Shown one piece after another: positions 36,539 through 46,159 of a stretch of DNA of 64,000 bases. A program made the position numbers and the translations under genes. This DNA is from Phycisphaerae bacterium (GTDB taxonomy: Bacteria; Planctomycetota; Phycisphaerae; Phycisphaerales; UBA1924). The stretch lies in assembly GCA_016873295.1 (NCBI GenBank), contig VGXM01000003.1, forward strand, positions 62,001 to 126,000, given 5' to 3'. The notes beneath the pieces were generated by a model that was not told the origin of the DNA, made no database searches, and saw only the letters and a program-made list of their open reading frames with translations. The number at the start of each line of letters is the position of its first letter. Positions within the stretch are counted from its first letter, which is position 1.

Positions 36539-39500
36539 ATGAACACGCGCCTTGCCCTGTCGGTCGTTGTCGGTTCGGTGCTTCCCTTCGTGGCGGCGTG
36601 CCAGGCCCAGCCGGGCGTGGGCGGCCCGCCCGAGGTGGGCGGGCTCGGGAGGGCGGTGGGGTACCCGCAGTACCCGAGCCCGAGCCCGGACGGCTCGACG
36701 GTGGTGTTCTCGTTCGGCGGAGACCTTTGGTCGGTGCCGGCGGCGGGGGGGACGGCCCAGCGGCTGACGAGCCACGCTTCCGACGAGACGCGGAGCGCGT
36801 TCAGCCCGGACGGCACGCTCCTGGCGTTCGAGAGCGAGCGCGAGGGATCGCGGAACGTGTACGTGATGCCGGTGTCGAAGGGGGCGGGCGGGCTGGTGGC
36901 GGGGGACGTGAGGCGGGTGACGCTGGGCGACCGGGGTCACACGCTGGCGGGGTTCAACCACGACGGCACGCGCGTGATCCTGACGAGCGGGCACGAGCCG
37001 GCGATCTTCCGGGGCGTGAAGATGTACAGCGCGCCGGTGAGCGGCGAGGGCCCGATCGAGAAGATCACGGAGGCGTACGGGGCCTCGCCCAGCGTGTCGG
37101 CGGACGGGTCGTCCGTGCTGTTCGTGCGTGGGCGGCATGACCCGACGCGGCCGCGGTACGCCGGGTCGGCGACGAGCGACCTGTGGCGGCTGGACGTGAA
37201 GGGCGGCGGGTTCACGCGGCTGACGACGAACGTGGCCAACGACGGAGACGGGTATCCGCTGCCGGACGGCTCGATTGTCTTCGTGTCGTCGCGGGACGGG
37301 CAGAACAACCTGTGGCGGCTGCCCAAGGGGGCCACGGACGATTCGGCGGCGGTTCAGCTCACGCGGTTTGCGCCGGCGGCGGGGGAGGTGACGATCGGGC
37401 ACGGCGTGCGTGACTTCTCGGTGCCGGCGGGCGGGACGCTGGGCGTCTTCTGCGTGTGGGACCAGCTCTACACGATCGACCTAGGGGCGGGCAAGCCCGA
37501 GGCCCGGGTGGTGCGCGCGAACGTGGGCGGCGACACGTCGCAGCTCGACTACGCGAGGCTCAATCTCTCGCGGCAGGTGAGCGAGGCGGCCCTGAGCCCG
37601 GACGGAAAGACCGTGGCGGTGGTGGCCCGGGGCGAGGTCTTCGTGCGGAGCACGGAGAAGGACCGCCCGACGCGGCGCGTGACCAACTCGCACGCCCGCG
37701 AGCGCGACGTCGCGTGGTCGCCGGACGGGCAGCGGCTGTACTTCGCGAGCGACGAGACGGGGACCAACGCGATCTACGCGGCGACGGTGGACCTGGCCCG
37801 CGAGGACCTGGAGCCCAAGAAGCCCGAGGCGGCGAAGCCCGAGGGCGAGAAGCCCGCGGAGGGCGAGGGCAAGGAGGAGAAGAAGGAGGCGGCGAAGAAG
37901 GTGGACCACGGCAAGCGTTGGGCCGAGTCGCTGACGTTCAAGGTCGAACCGGTCTACGTGAGCGGGCACAACGACCGGTCGCCCAAGCCCAGCCCGGACG
38001 GCACGTCGCTGCTGATCACGCGGACGCGCGGGGACCTGGTGCTGCTGGACCTGGCGAGCAAGGCGGAACGCGTGCTGTTCGAGTCGTGGAACGAGCCCGA
38101 GGTGTCGTGGCTGGCGGACTCGCGGCACCTGGTCTACGCGCTGGAGGACGTGTACTTCAACAGCGACATCTGGCTGCTCGACACGCGGGGCGAGGGCGGG
38201 GCGGTGAACATCACGCGGCACCCGGACAGCGATGCCTCGCCCCGGCCGTCGGCGGACGGGAAGGTGCTGTACTTCCTGAGCGACCGCGACGCGAGCGTGA
38301 ACGGCGACATGGCCGTGTACGGCGTGAACCTGGACCGCAAGCTGGACGGGCTGTCGCCGTACGAGCTGGCGGAGTACTTCAAGACGGCGGCGGAGAACGC
38401 CAAGAAGCGCAAGCCGCTGGGGGCGGAGGAGCCGGCGGCGGCGTCGCGTCGCGGCCCGGGGGCGGCCAAGGAAGAGCCCAAGGGCGAGGGGGAGGGCGAG
38501 AAGGCCGAGGGGGAAAAGAAGGAGGAAGAGAAGCCCAAGGCGGAGCCCAAGAAGCCCGAGCCGATGGAGTTCGACACGGACGACGCGTACCTGCGAATCC
38601 GACAGATCGTGTCGATGCCGGGCGGGGCGGGGGCGCTGGAGACGACGCCCGGGGGCGAGCGGGTGATCTTCCGCGGGAGCGTGGAGGGCTCGGTGTCGCT
38701 GATGAGCGTGGACTACCGGGGTCGGGAGCGCAAGACGGTGTCGGCGGGCCCCGCGTCGGGGGTGAGCGTGAACCTGGCGGGGGACAAGGTGATCTTCGTG
38801 AGCGCGGGGGAGGCGTCGATCGGCAAGCCCGGCGGGGGCGAGGTCGAGAAGATGAGCATCGATGCGCCCGTGGTCATCGAGATCGAGCAGCAGCAGGCGC
38901 AGAAGTTCGTCGAGGCGGCGCGGCTGCTGGGCGAGGGGTTCTATCACTACACGCTCAAGGGGCTGGACTGGCCCGGGCTCTCCAAGCGCTACCAGGCGCT
39001 GGCGATGCGGACGCGGACGGACGCGGAGTTCAACCGCGTGGTGAACAACCTGTTCGGCGAGCTGGACGGGTCGCACCTGGGCATCCGGGGCGGTCGGAGC
39101 ACGGCGGGCGAGGGCGTGCCGCTGGCGTACCTGGGCGTGGACGCGGAGGCGGTCGCGGACGGCTGGCGCGTCACGAAGGTCTTCCGGCAGGGGCCCGCCA
39201 ACCGCGAGACGTCGAGGCTGAGCGTGGGCGACGTGGTGCTGGCGGTGGACGGCACGCCGACGGCCAAGGACGGGCGCGTGACCAGCGACTTGGCGGTGGC
39301 GCTGCAGGGGACGGCGGGGCGGGAGACGCTGCTCAAGGTGAAGAGCGGGGAGGGTTCGGAGCGGCTGGCGCTGATCTCGCCGGTTTCGATGGGGGCCGAG
39401 TCGGGGATGCGGTACGACGAGGAGGTGGCGCGGCGGAAGGAGATGGTGGACCGGCTGTCGGGGGGGAAGCTGGGGTACCTGCACATCCGGGGGATGGACA

Positions 39501-40072
39501 TCGACTCGGTGCGGGAGTTCGAGCGTGACCTGTACGCCGCGGCCCACGGGAAGGACGGCCTGATCATCGACGTGCGTGACAACGGGGGCGGTTGGACGGC
39601 GGACATCCTTCTGGCGTCGCTGACGGCGCCGCGGCACGCGTACACGGTGCCGCGCGGGGCGGACCCGGCGACGATGCCTCGGGACGCATATCCGCGCGAC
39701 CGGCGGCTGATCTACGGGTACAACCGGCAGATCAGCGTGCTGATCAACCAGAACAGCTACAGCAACGCGGAGATCTTCCCGCACTCGATCAAGACGATCG
39801 GGCGTGGGAAGCTGGTGGGGGTTCCGACGTTCGGGGCGGTGATCTCGACGGGGGCGGCGTCGCTGATCGACGGCACGACGGTGCGGATGCCCTTCCGGGG
39901 GTGGTACCTGCCGGACCACAAGGACATGGAGAACAACGGGGCCCGCCCCGACATCATGGTGGACATGACGCCCGAGGCGGAGGTGGGCGGCACGGACCCG
40001 CAGATCGAGGCGGCGGTGAAGGAGTTGCTGGAGCGTTCGGCCCGCGAGCCGTTCTGGGACTGGAAGAAGTAG
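36539..40072 (+). CDS. Exported tricorn-type protease (S41 family)
   Basis: A 1177-residue protein. After a signal peptide (MNTRLALSVVVGSVLPFVAACQA, possibly a lipoprotein) come two beta-propeller blocks with WD/PD40-like units (YPSPSPDGSTVVFS, AFSPDGTLLAF, AWSPDGQRLYF). Two Lys/Glu/Pro-rich linkers at about 425-460 and 635-680 separate domains. A C1 helical domain with GELDGSHLGI (the His of tricorn), a PDZ domain (LSVGDVVLAVDG) and the S41 core with NQNSYSNAEIFP (nucleophile Ser near 1075) and a late Glu follow. It degrades peptides in the periplasm or outside. Length and order match archaeal tricorn and its bacterial relatives. It ends 3 nt from the convergent kinase gene. Confidence 0.92.
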   Translation: MNTRLALSVVVGSVLPFVAACQAQPGVGGPPEVGGLGRAVGYPQYPSPSPDGSTVVFSFGGDLWSVPAAGGTAQRLTSHASDETRSAFSPDGTLLAFESEREGSRNVYVMPVSKGAGGLVAGDVRRVTLGDRGHTLAGFNHDGTRVILTSGHEPAIFRGVKMYSAPVSGEGPIEKITEAYGASPSVSADGSSVLFVRGRHDPTRPRYAGSATSDLWRLDVKGGGFTRLTTNVANDGDGYPLPDGSIVFVSSRDGQNNLWRLPKGATDDSAAVQLTRFAPAAGEVTIGHGVRDFSVPAGGTLGVFCVWDQLYTIDLGAGKPEARVVRANVGGDTSQLDYARLNLSRQVSEAALSPDGKTVAVVARGEVFVRSTEKDRPTRRVTNSHARERDVAWSPDGQRLYFASDETGTNAIYAATVDLAREDLEPKKPEAAKPEGEKPAEGEGKEEKKEAAKKVDHGKRWAESLTFKVEPVYVSGHNDRSPKPSPDGTSLLITRTRGDLVLLDLASKAERVLFESWNEPEVSWLADSRHLVYALEDVYFNSDIWLLDTRGEGGAVNITRHPDSDASPRPSADGKVLYFLSDRDASVNGDMAVYGVNLDRKLDGLSPYELAEYFKTAAENAKKRKPLGAEEPAAASRRGPGAAKEEPKGEGEGEKAEGEKKEEEKPKAEPKKPEPMEFDTDDAYLRIRQIVSMPGGAGALETTPGGERVIFRGSVEGSVSLMSVDYRGRERKTVSAGPASGVSVNLAGDKVIFVSAGEASIGKPGGGEVEKMSIDAPVVIEIEQQQAQKFVEAARLLGEGFYHYTLKGLDWPGLSKRYQALAMRTRTDAEFNRVVNNLFGELDGSHLGIRGGRSTAGEGVPLAYLGVDAEAVADGWRVTKVFRQGPANRETSRLSVGDVVLAVDGTPTAKDGRVTSDLAVALQGTAGRETLLKVKSGEGSERLALISPVSMGAESGMRYDEEVARRKEMVDRLSGGKLGYLHIRGMDIDSVREFERDLYAAAHGKDGLIIDVRDNGGGWTADILLASLTAPRHAYTVPRGADPATMPRDAYPRDRRLIYGYNRQISVLINQNSYSNAEIFPHSIKTIGRGKLVGVPTFGAVISTGAASLIDGTTVRMPFRGWYLPDHKDMENNGARPDIMVDMTPEAEVGGTDPQIEAAVKELLERSAREPFWDWKK

Positions 40073-40075
40073 GGC

Positions 40076-43000
40076 TCAGCGGGGCGGGGTCGGCGGGCGC
40101 CAGGGCGAGGCGTTGGCGGGGAACCGGCGGGCGTAGAAGCCCAGGTCCCAGAGGCCGATGGTGCGGTCGGCGCTGGCGGTGGCGAGCGTGGAGCCCTCGG
40201 GCGAGAGGGCCAGGGAGAGGACCAGGTCCTCGTGCCCCTCGAGCTGGGCCAGTTCGCGCCCGGTGCGGACGTCCCAGGCCTGCACGACGGGGTCTCGGCC
40301 GCAGGAGAAGAGGATGTTGCCGGCGGGGTGGAAGGCCAGGCCGAAGACCTGCTGCTTGGCGCCGCCGAGGGTGGACGTGAGTTGGCCCGTGCGGGCGTCG
40401 TAGAGGCGGATCTTCCAGTCGTCGCTGCCGGTGGCGATGAGGTCGCCCCCGGGGGAGATCGCGACGGAGCGGGTGACGATGCCGACGGGCGCGGTCCGGA
40501 GGCGTTCGACGCGCCGGTTGAGGTCCCAGGCGATGCAGACGCCGTCGGCGCCGACGGTGTAGAGCGAGCGCCCGTCGGGGCTGAAGGCGCCTTCGACGAC
40601 GCGCCCATCGTGGCCGCTGAGGCGGGCGACGTCGTCGGGGGCGTCGAGGGCGAGGAGCCAGACGTCGGGGGCGCTCCCGACGACGGCGAGCGTGCCGCCG
40701 CCGGGGCGGAAGCCCAGCCAGGTGGGCACGGGCGGTCCGGTCGCCAGGCGCGTGGCGGCCCCGCCGGGCTCGAGGAGATGGAGCGAGCCGTCGGTGCCGG
40801 CGGCGATGAGCGAGGCACCGTCGGGCGCGTAGACGACCGCCTGCACCGACTCGGCAAGGCGGTCGGACTCCAGGGCGAGGGAGCGATCGGCGGCGCGCCA
40901 GACCCGGACGCGCCCGTCGGATGCCGCGCACGCGAGGGCGGACCCGTCGGGGGCGAACACGACGCGGTGGACGGTGTCGGTGGGTCCGGCGAGGGAGTGG
41001 CGCCATTCGTTGGGGCGGGTGCTGTAGACGCGCAGGGAGTCGATGGCGTCGCAGACCGCGAGGTGGGCGCCGTCGGCGGAGAGGATGGGGATGGCGCGGA
41101 GTTGCCCGTGCTCGAAGGTGGTGACGGCCCGCCCGGCGGCGGTGTCCCAGACGATCGAGTTGCGCTCGCTGCCGTGGGAGAGCAGGGTGGACCCGTCGTC
41201 GCTGAAGGCGAGTGAGGAGATGAAGCCGCGGTGGGCGGCGCGGAACTCGCGGGGGGCCGCGCCGGGATCGCGGGCGTCGTAGAGCAGGAGGTTGGTGGCG
41301 ATGCCGACGGCGAGCATGCGGGCGTCGCGGCTCATCCGGACGGACCCGATGCCGAGGCGTTCGTGGCTGGTCCGCAGTCCGCGGGGGAGGGTCCAGGTGG
41401 CGAGCGGGGCGCCGTCGAGGGCCGACCAGGAGCGCACGACCAGGTTGATGCCGGCGATGACGGTCCGTCCGTCGGGCGAGAACACGGGGCGCGCGAACCA
41501 GGGGACGGACTCGGCCAGCGTGGCGATGGGGCGCAGGTCCGGGCAGGTCGAGAGCAGCAGGCGGCGTTCGGCGTCGATCGACAGGAGCTTCGATCCGTCG
41601 GCGCTGACGTCGACCAGCGACCGGGGCGCCAGGGCCGCGGCGGAGAACTCGAGCGAGGGGCCCCCGGTGGCGTCGTGGGCGATGGTGCGGTCGGCCCCGA
41701 AGACGAGCGTGAACCGCCCGCCGGTCACCAGGATCCGGTCCTGCGGGCCCGCGTCGGCCACGGGGGGCGAGGCCTCCAGCAGGCGGCCCGACGTGACGTC
41801 GCGGAGTTCGGAGGCGCCGTCCGTGCGCATGACGCGGACCGCGGACCCATCGCGTTCGAAACGGATCGGGTCGGCGCGCTCGAGCGTGGCGACGTGGGTG
41901 ACGCTTGGGTGGCCGGCGTGGAGCTCGAAGAGGGCCCAGGCGGCCTGCGTGGCGAGCGGGGGCGACTCGAACGGTAGCCCGGGATCCCCCAGGCGAGGGC
42001 GCAGGGCCATGAGTTCGGGCCAGATGAGGGCCTCGGCCCTGGCGTTCTCGCCGCTGCGAGCGACGGACCGGCCCCGCTCGATGGTGCTGCTCGAGAGCGC
42101 CTCGGCCAGGAGGGTGCGCTGGTGGGCCAGGCGCCGCGACGACCACGCCATGGCGACGGCGAAGGCGGCCAGGAGCAGGACCAGCCCGAAGGCGGCGGAG
42201 AAGGCGACGCGGTGCTTGGCGGCGAGCTTGCGCAGGACGTAGATGGTGCTGTGGAGTCGGGCCTCGACGGCCCGCCCGGCGAGCCAGTTGTCGAGGTCGC
42301 CCTTGAGGGCCGCCGCGGACTGGTAGCGGCGCTCGGGCTCCTTGGCGAGGGCCTTGGCGACGATGGCCTCGAGTTCGCCGCCGGCGGGGACGTCGCCGGG
42401 CTGGAGCCTGGCCAGCGGGGGCGGGGTGGTGCTGACGATGTTGGCGACGGCGCCGGTGAGGGAGCCATCGGTCTCGTAGGGTCGGCGCCCCGCGAGGAGT
42501 TCGTAGAGCATGAGCCCGAGGGAGTAGACGTCGGTGCGGGTGTCCACCGAGTCGGGTCGGCCCGAGACCTGCTCGGGGGAGGCGTAGGCGAGGGTGCCGG
42601 CGAAGCTGCCGGTGCGGGTGATCTGCGTGGCGTGGGAGACTCGGCGGGCGATGCCGAAGTCGACGACGCGCACGGCGCCGTCCGACGCCACCAGCACGTT
42701 GCCGGGCTTGAGGTCGCGGTGGATCACGCCGTGCACGTGCGCGTGCTGGACGGCGTCGCACATTGAGGCGAGGGCGAGGACCTTGGAGCGCAGGGCGTCT
42801 CGGCGTCCGGCGGGGGTGGGGGGCGCGTCGGCGTCGACGGCCTGGGCCCAGGCGTCCAGGGTCACGCCGTCCACGAACTCCATCGCCAGGGCCAGGCGGC
42901 CGTCGGGGAGCGTGAGTGATTGGTAGATGCTCACGATGGAGGGGTGGCGGAGGCTGGAGGCCAGTTCGGCCTCGCGTTCGAGCCGTCGGCGGGCGCTGCG

Positions 43001-43348
43001 CCCGGGCGCGCCGGTCTCGATGATCTTGAGGGCCACGCGGCGCTTGGTGTCGAGTTGCACGGCCTCGTAGACGGCCCCCTGCCCGCCCCGGGCCAGCTCG
43101 CGCACGAGCTGGTACCCCGGCATGCTCTCGGGCACGGGCAGCGGACGGGCGGCGCTCGCGAGGGCGTCGGGCCCGAGGCGGTCCACCAGGTCGCTCATGA
43201 AGTCGAGGTTGGCGCGGATCTGGCGGGCCTGCTCGCGGCAGGCGGGGCACGACCGGGCGTGCGCCAGGGCGTCGGCGTCGGACTCGCCCGAGAGCGCACG
43301 CTCGAGGCGGTCCGGCGGCGGGCAGGAGGTGCGGGGTGACGTGCTCAC
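40076..43348 (-). CDS. Ser/Thr kinase with N-terminal anti-sigma-like zinc motif and C-terminal WD40 repeats
   Basis: A 1090-residue protein. Residues 1-60 hold H30-x3-C34-x2-C37 (HARSCPAC), the zinc motif of ZAS anti-sigma factors. The kinase domain spans about 79-350: ARGGQGAVYEA loop, VALKII (K108), HRDLKPGN (D212), VDFG (D230), GTLAYASPEQ. One membrane helix lies at about 382-400. The rest, about 480-1085, is WD40-like (repeated FSPDGRSLY..., VWDL/DVRTGRELAQLEGHEDLVLSLALSPEGSTLATASADRTI). The GTG overlaps the sigma factor stop (GTGA). The zinc motif beside a co-translated sigma gene suggests that this kinase itself binds the sigma factor; that is inference. Confidence 0.92.
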   Translation of the reverse strand: MSTSPRTSCPPPDRLERALSGESDADALAHARSCPACREQARQIRANLDFMSDLVDRLGPDALASAARPLPVPESMPGYQLVRELARGGQGAVYEAVQLDTKRRVALKIIETGAPGRSARRRLEREAELASSLRHPSIVSIYQSLTLPDGRLALAMEFVDGVTLDAWAQAVDADAPPTPAGRRDALRSKVLALASMCDAVQHAHVHGVIHRDLKPGNVLVASDGAVRVVDFGIARRVSHATQITRTGSFAGTLAYASPEQVSGRPDSVDTRTDVYSLGLMLYELLAGRRPYETDGSLTGAVANIVSTTPPPLARLQPGDVPAGGELEAIVAKALAKEPERRYQSAAALKGDLDNWLAGRAVEARLHSTIYVLRKLAAKHRVAFSAAFGLVLLLAAFAVAMAWSSRRLAHQRTLLAEALSSSTIERGRSVARSGENARAEALIWPELMALRPRLGDPGLPFESPPLATQAAWALFELHAGHPSVTHVATLERADPIRFERDGSAVRVMRTDGASELRDVTSGRLLEASPPVADAGPQDRILVTGGRFTLVFGADRTIAHDATGGPSLEFSAAALAPRSLVDVSADGSKLLSIDAERRLLLSTCPDLRPIATLAESVPWFARPVFSPDGRTVIAGINLVVRSWSALDGAPLATWTLPRGLRTSHERLGIGSVRMSRDARMLAVGIATNLLLYDARDPGAAPREFRAAHRGFISSLAFSDDGSTLLSHGSERNSIVWDTAAGRAVTTFEHGQLRAIPILSADGAHLAVCDAIDSLRVYSTRPNEWRHSLAGPTDTVHRVVFAPDGSALACAASDGRVRVWRAADRSLALESDRLAESVQAVVYAPDGASLIAAGTDGSLHLLEPGGAATRLATGPPVPTWLGFRPGGGTLAVVGSAPDVWLLALDAPDDVARLSGHDGRVVEGAFSPDGRSLYTVGADGVCIAWDLNRRVERLRTAPVGIVTRSVAISPGGDLIATGSDDWKIRLYDARTGQLTSTLGGAKQQVFGLAFHPAGNILFSCGRDPVVQAWDVRTGRELAQLEGHEDLVLSLALSPEGSTLATASADRTIGLWDLGFYARRFPANASPWRPPTPPR

Positions 43349-43938
43349 GCCTCATCGAACTCCTGCGTCACCTGGGCCACGATCTCCCGCAGCTTCCTGA
43401 TGACGCGGTTCTTGGCGACGTAGACGTCGCCGACGGACATGCCGCACTCCTGGGCCACGGCGTCCGGCGGCACGTGGCGGACGGCGCACAGCTCGAACGC
43501 CTTGATCGTGCGCTCATCGAAGCGCGAGCCCTGGCGGAGCGTGGCCAGGGCGCGCTCGAGGATGGTGTTCTGGACGGCGTGGCCCCAGTCGCGGTCGGCG
43601 GTGGCGGGGTCGGGGAGGTTGACGATGGCGGACTCGCCCCGGGGCGTGCCGCGGCGGGCCTTGGTGCGCAGGACGTCGGTGATGCGGTTCTGGGCGATGC
43701 CGATGATCCAGGAGCTGAGTCGGCCCCGCGAGCGGTCGTAGCGACCGGCGGCGTAGTCGGCGGCGAACTGGGCGAGCGTGACCTGGGCAGCGTCGGCGGC
43801 CTCGTCGTGGTCGAGGCCCCGGCGGAGGGCGAAGGCGGCGACGACCGGGCGGTAGCGGCCGTCGAAGACGCGCCACAACTCCGCATTCGCGGTATCGCGC
43901 AACGAGTCCAAGAGTTGGGTCGTGGTTCGGGTCTCCAA
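43345..43938 (-). CDS. ECF-type RNA polymerase sigma factor paired with the WD40 kinase
   Basis: A sigma-70 family protein of about 197 residues. Region 2 is LWRVFDGRYRPVVAAFALRRGLDHDEAADAAQ..., with RLSSWIIGIAQNRITDVLR; region 4 is ...FELCAVRHVPPDAVAQECGMSVGDVYVAKNRVIRKLREIV. The start is uncertain. TTG at 43938 is preferred because the frame further up (TTG at 44037) is not protein-like and a CATAAT -10-like element lies between the two. Eight consecutive C (minus strand, 43947-43940) sit directly before this TTG. It differs from the first sigma factor in the window, so the two modules are not recent duplicates. Confidence 0.85.
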   Translation of the reverse strand: METRTTTQLLDSLRDTANAELWRVFDGRYRPVVAAFALRRGLDHDEAADAAQVTLAQFAADYAAGRYDRSRGRLSSWIIGIAQNRITDVLRTKARRGTPRGESAIVNLPDPATADRDWGHAVQNTILERALATLRQGSRFDERTIKAFELCAVRHVPPDAVAQECGMSVGDVYVAKNRVIRKLREIVAQVTQEFDEA

Positions 43939-44166
43939 CGGGGGGGGTTCCGATCGCCGGTCATTATGCCCGAAACCCCGCGCCCGTACACACCGCAAAC
44001 GCCAGTCGGCGCGGGGATTGTGCAGGAAGTGCTGCAAGGTTGGCGGTGCCCGGTCGCAGTCTGAGTGCCTCGGCGGGGCGCGTGACTCGCGCCGGGGCGC
44101 TACCGGCCCCGGTCAGGCCCGCAGGATGCGGAAAGCGGACCGGAGGCTCCAGAGGAGGATGTTCCG

Positions 44167-44919
44167 ATGTTGCGCCGCTTCTCGACCGCCGCCGTGATCT
44201 TCACCGCCGGGCTTGCCGTGCAGAGCGCGTCCGCCGCGACCGTGCCGCTGACGTGGCTGGACCAGGGCCCGACCCTCTTCGGGAACTCGATCCCGAACAA
44301 CTCGGTATTCTGGCACCCGGGACTCGGGAACGTTCAGGTGACGTACGCATTCGCCGGGACCTTCACCGACGCCCGGTTCAACAACCCGCTCCTCAACAAC
44401 GGGAGCGTAACCAGCGGACCGAACACCTACACCTGGGGTCCGCAGGAGCTGTTCGCGGCGACCTGCTTCGCCGGCACCGCGGGGACCTTCACGGGGCAGT
44501 GGTCGATCACCTACACGTTCTCGGGGACGCAGGCCGCCGGCTCGGTGTACCTGGGAGTTGCCGGCCTCGGGCGGACGACGAACCACGGCGGCGTGTGGAC
44601 GGTCGCCAGCGTGAACCAGAACGGGACGTTCCTGGGCGACTGGTCGGGGGGCGGCAACTACGGCCCGACGGAGTGGAACCCGGGGGTCGGGACCTTCTGG
44701 ATGCGCAACTCGCTCACGGGCCCGGGCGGGGCCGACCCGTGGTGGAACACGCCCCTGGCCGTCATCCGCATCGACGACGCGGTCAACACGCTGACGGTGC
44801 ACTTCGACCAGTTGCCGGGCGACGGCGTGGGGGTGAACATCGCGGCGGTCCCGGGTCCGGGCGGCGCGGCGGCCCTGGGGCTGGCCGGGCTGATGGCGAT
44901 GGGGCGTCGGCGGCGGTGA
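44167..44919 (+). CDS. Secreted protein with PEP-CTERM-like sorting tail
   Basis: A 250-residue exported protein. The signal peptide is MLRRFSTAAVIFTAGLAVQSASA. The body is Gly/Thr/Asn-rich and beta-predicted (WSITYTFSGTQAAGSVYLGVAGLG), with no recognised domain. The tail VPGPGGAAALGLAGLMAMGRRRR has the Pro motif, hydrophobic helix and Arg cluster of exosortase substrates. GAGGAGG lies 8 nt upstream of the ATG. It would end up on the cell surface or in the matrix. It is divergent from the sigma gene. Confidence 0.8.
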   Translation: MLRRFSTAAVIFTAGLAVQSASAATVPLTWLDQGPTLFGNSIPNNSVFWHPGLGNVQVTYAFAGTFTDARFNNPLLNNGSVTSGPNTYTWGPQELFAATCFAGTAGTFTGQWSITYTFSGTQAAGSVYLGVAGLGRTTNHGGVWTVASVNQNGTFLGDWSGGGNYGPTEWNPGVGTFWMRNSLTGPGGADPWWNTPLAVIRIDDAVNTLTVHFDQLPGDGVGVNIAAVPGPGGAAALGLAGLMAMGRRRR

Positions 44920-44935
44920 TCGAGGGGCGGGTGGC

Positions 44936-44959
44936 GTGCTTCCCCCGGGCGGGGAGCAC
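44936..44959. terminator. Hairpin between convergent genes
   Basis: GTGCTTCCCC (44936-44945) pairs with GGGGAGCAC (44951-44959) with one bulged T. It has no T tract. It lies between the sorting-tail gene and the end of the topoisomerase VI A gene. Confidence 0.4.
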
Positions 44960-44969
44960 GGCACGCGGG

Positions 44970-46100
44970 TCAATCGAGCCAGTCGAGGGCCTTGAGGCGT
45001 TCGGGGACGTAGGTCTCGGTGACGTAGGAGATGTCCTTGGTGATGAGGGACTCGACTTCCATCTTGAAGCCGTTGTCGAGCAGGCCCTGGATCTCATTCT
45101 GCCAGCCCTTGTGGCGTTCGAACCAGGGGTAGGCGGCGATCTCCCTGGCGCGCTTGATGTCGGTGTCGTTGAGGTCGATCTTGACGTCGTCGGTGAGGTC
45201 GCAGGCGCGGTAGTCCTTGGCGCGGATGCCGACGAACTTGGCGTCGGGGATGGCGAGTCGTTCGCTCTCGAAGGCGAGGGAGATGGAGCCCTGCTTGATG
45301 ACGCTGTAGATGTAGTGTCCCCAGGGGTCGCAGTCGAGGAGGCAGTAGATGGGGAGGCCCAGCTCGGTGTTGAGGCGCTTGAGGAGCCGGCGCACGCCGC
45401 GGGGGGGCTGCCCGCCGCCCTCGGTGAGGATGCAGTTGTGCTTGGCCCAGAAGCGGTCCTCGTTGAAGCGTGACCAGACGGTGTTCTTCTCGACGTGGAG
45501 GACGAACCTGGCCTCGCACTTCTTGAACTGGATGACGTCGGGCTCGACGATGGAGGGGATGGCGTAGCCTCCGGAGCCCATGCGTCGGCAGTCGATCTCG
45601 TCGCCGGAGTCGACGAGGGTGACGTTGCCGACGATGGTGCCGGCCTTCTTGGCGAAGACGTGGAGTTCCTCGCGGAGGGCGCCGAGGCAGACCTCGAGGT
45701 CTTCGAGGATGCCGTCGGACTCGTCCTGGTCGGCGAAGGTCTTCTCGCTGGTGCCGGCGACGGTGTGGAGGCCCTTGTAGAACATGCCGCGGAGGCTGAG
45801 GGTCTTCTGGGCCGCGATCAGCTCGCGCACGCTGTGCGAGTGCAGCATCGTCTGCATGAACTGCTTGGCCTGGTTGAGGTTGAAGAGCTCGCGCTGGGCC
45901 TTGGCGTCGCCCATGCGGAGGATGCGGTGCTTCCTGTCCCAGATCGTGTTCCCGCGCGTGCGGGTGGGGACGTCGATGACGGGCTCCTTCTTCGCGAGGG
46001 CCTTCCTGACGACCCCCTCGGCGAGGGCGACGATCTTGCGGTCGGTGGCGGCGTCGCGGTCGGCGACGGCTGACTTGCCGGGTTTCCTGGGCATGGGCAC
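44970..46100 (-). CDS. top6A: DNA topoisomerase VI subunit A (Spo11-like)
   Basis: A 376-residue type IIB topoisomerase cleavage subunit. The winged-helix/5Y-CAP domain carries SLRGMFYK; Tyr108 is the likely DNA-linking residue. Then DQDESDGILEDLEVCLGALREELHVF, a hallmark of archaeal Top6A. The Toprim domain has VEKNTVWSRF (Glu) and LLDCDPWGHYIY (Asp-x-Asp), the metal site. All catalytic residues are present. With subunit B it would relax and decatenate DNA by ATP-driven double-strand passage. Its partner gene is on the same strand about 2 kb upstream, separated by three loci, whereas the two genes are normally adjacent. Confidence 0.94.
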   Translation of the reverse strand: MPMPRKPGKSAVADRDAATDRKIVALAEGVVRKALAKKEPVIDVPTRTRGNTIWDRKHRILRMGDAKAQRELFNLNQAKQFMQTMLHSHSVRELIAAQKTLSLRGMFYKGLHTVAGTSEKTFADQDESDGILEDLEVCLGALREELHVFAKKAGTIVGNVTLVDSGDEIDCRRMGSGGYAIPSIVEPDVIQFKKCEARFVLHVEKNTVWSRFNEDRFWAKHNCILTEGGGQPPRGVRRLLKRLNTELGLPIYCLLDCDPWGHYIYSVIKQGSISLAFESERLAIPDAKFVGIRAKDYRACDLTDDVKIDLNDTDIKRAREIAAYPWFERHKGWQNEIQGLLDNGFKMEVESLITKDISYVTETYVPERLKALDWLD

Positions 46101-46118
46101 TCCGTTGCCTGAGGCGGC

Positions 46119-46124
46119 AGTGTA
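46119..46124 (-). promoter_or_regulatory. -10 element TACACT for top6A
   Basis: TACACT on the minus strand ends 18 nt before the ATG at 46100, with GGAG between. It gives top6A its own promoter, separate from top6B. Confidence 0.45.
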
Positions 46125-46159
46125 CGGCGGGGCGCGGTAGCATTCCCGCGGAGGGCGGC

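Noticed and set aside
37481-39919. 812-codon minus-strand frame inside the tricorn-type gene
   Set aside because: Composition is His/Arg/Val-rich as expected from the antisense of the real gene; no start or domain.
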